The notes under the pieces: model-generated
Told to the model about the DNA's origin: nothing
The model's input: the letters and a program-made list of their open reading frames with translations, nothing else
The model's database searches: none
Source of the DNA: Acidobacteriota bacterium
Lineage (GTDB): Bacteria; Acidobacteriota; Vicinamibacteria; Vicinamibacterales; UBA8438
Assembly: GCA_003533545.1 (NCBI GenBank)
Contig: DQEK01000099.1
Span: 1-5,903 of the forward strand
Direction of reading: 5' to 3'
DNA: 5,903 bases
Shown: positions 5,680-5,903 of the stretch, piece after piece
How positions within the stretch are numbered: position 1 is the stretch's first letter
Layout of the letters: each line of letters starts with the position of its first letter
Made by a program: the position numbers and the translations under genes

Positions 5680-5903
5680 ATGCTCCAACTTTCGTCGCTG
5701 ACCAAAGGGTTCGGCGACCGCATCCTATTCGAGAACGTTACCTGGCAGATTTCTGCCGGCGACCGCGTCGGACTGTGCGGACCGAACGGTGCCGGTAAGA
5801 CCACGTTACTCCGCATACTGGCTGGGCTCGATGAGCCGGATGCTGGAACGGTCACCACCCGAACCGGGCTCACGGTCGGTTACCTGCCACAGGACGGCCT
5901 CGT
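5680..5903 (+). CDS. ABC-F family ATPase, N-terminus only (cut by right edge)
   Basis: 74 complete codons from ATG 5680 to the window edge, with no stop. The peptide begins MLQLSSLTKGFGDRILFENV, the usual opening of the first ATP-binding cassette in ABC-F proteins. Walker A GPNGAGKT is at 34-41, LRILAGLDEPDAG at 44-56, and the Q-loop GYLPQ at 67-71. The absence of a transmembrane region and the GYLPQ Q-loop favour soluble ABC-F proteins (Uup/EttA/YheS type), which act on ribosomes, over transporter ATPases. The signature motif, Walker B and second cassette lie beyond the window, so the subfamily and any antibiotic-protection role cannot be judged. It points away from the sigma operon. No Shine-Dalgarno precedes the ATG. 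Confidence 0.88.
   Translation, partial: MLQLSSLTKGFGDRILFENVTWQISAGDRVGLCGPNGAGKTTLLRILAGLDEPDAGTVTTRTGLTVGYLPQDGL

Noticed and set aside
1..5903. Search for CRISPR arrays, tRNA/rRNA genes, insertion sequences, integrases, toxin-antitoxin or defence genes
   Set aside because: No repeat arrays, cloverleaf-like sequences, transposase motifs or defence domains were seen; all well-supported frames are core or regulatory genes.

Overview
The window is ordinary-looking chromosomal DNA from a GC-rich bacterium. Six complete genes plus one truncated gene lie tightly packed on the minus strand, and the start of one divergent gene lies on the plus strand. The closest match from memory is an Acidobacteriota-type genome. 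That guess rests on the style of HslV (catalytic Thr-Thr after a short MIRS leader), the HslU N-terminus, a CGRKSPP-type lipoprotein after hslU, and the lack of Shine-Dalgarno sequences. No phylogenetic test was possible.

In the direction of transcription (right to left) the minus-strand genes are: an ECF sigma factor (5497-4787); a zinc-binding, single-pass membrane anti-sigma factor (4790-4110) overlapping it by ATGA; a small lipoprotein of unknown function (4060-3575); an APC-superfamily amino-acid permease (3578-2163) overlapping the lipoprotein by GTGA; the peptidase hslV (2103-1576); the ATPase/unfoldase hslU (1508-96); and the beginning of another lipoprotein (99 to the left edge) overlapping hslU by GTGA. 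The right edge (5680-5903, plus strand) holds the N-terminus of an ABC-F type ATPase. The 182-base gap between the ABC-F gene and the sigma gene must hold both divergent promoters.

Functionally there are three parts. The sigma/anti-sigma pair looks like a membrane-linked stress-signalling module. The lipoprotein-permease pair is translationally coupled. HslV and HslU form the two-component HslVU (ClpYQ) cytosolic protease. Common orientation and short or overlapping junctions allow one long transcript. However, a good candidate promoter (exact TTGACA) sits between the permease gene and hslV, placed so that the hslV mRNA would start at or next to its ATG. A similar TACAAT-N6-ATG arrangement precedes the small lipoprotein. 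None of the eight starts has a convincing Shine-Dalgarno sequence, so leaderless initiation and stop/start coupling may be the main modes here.

I found no CRISPR array, tRNA or rRNA, insertion sequence, integrase, clear terminator or defence system. The most useful second looks are the leaderless-type promoters, the uncharacterised lipoproteins, and whether the ECF pair controls hslVU.
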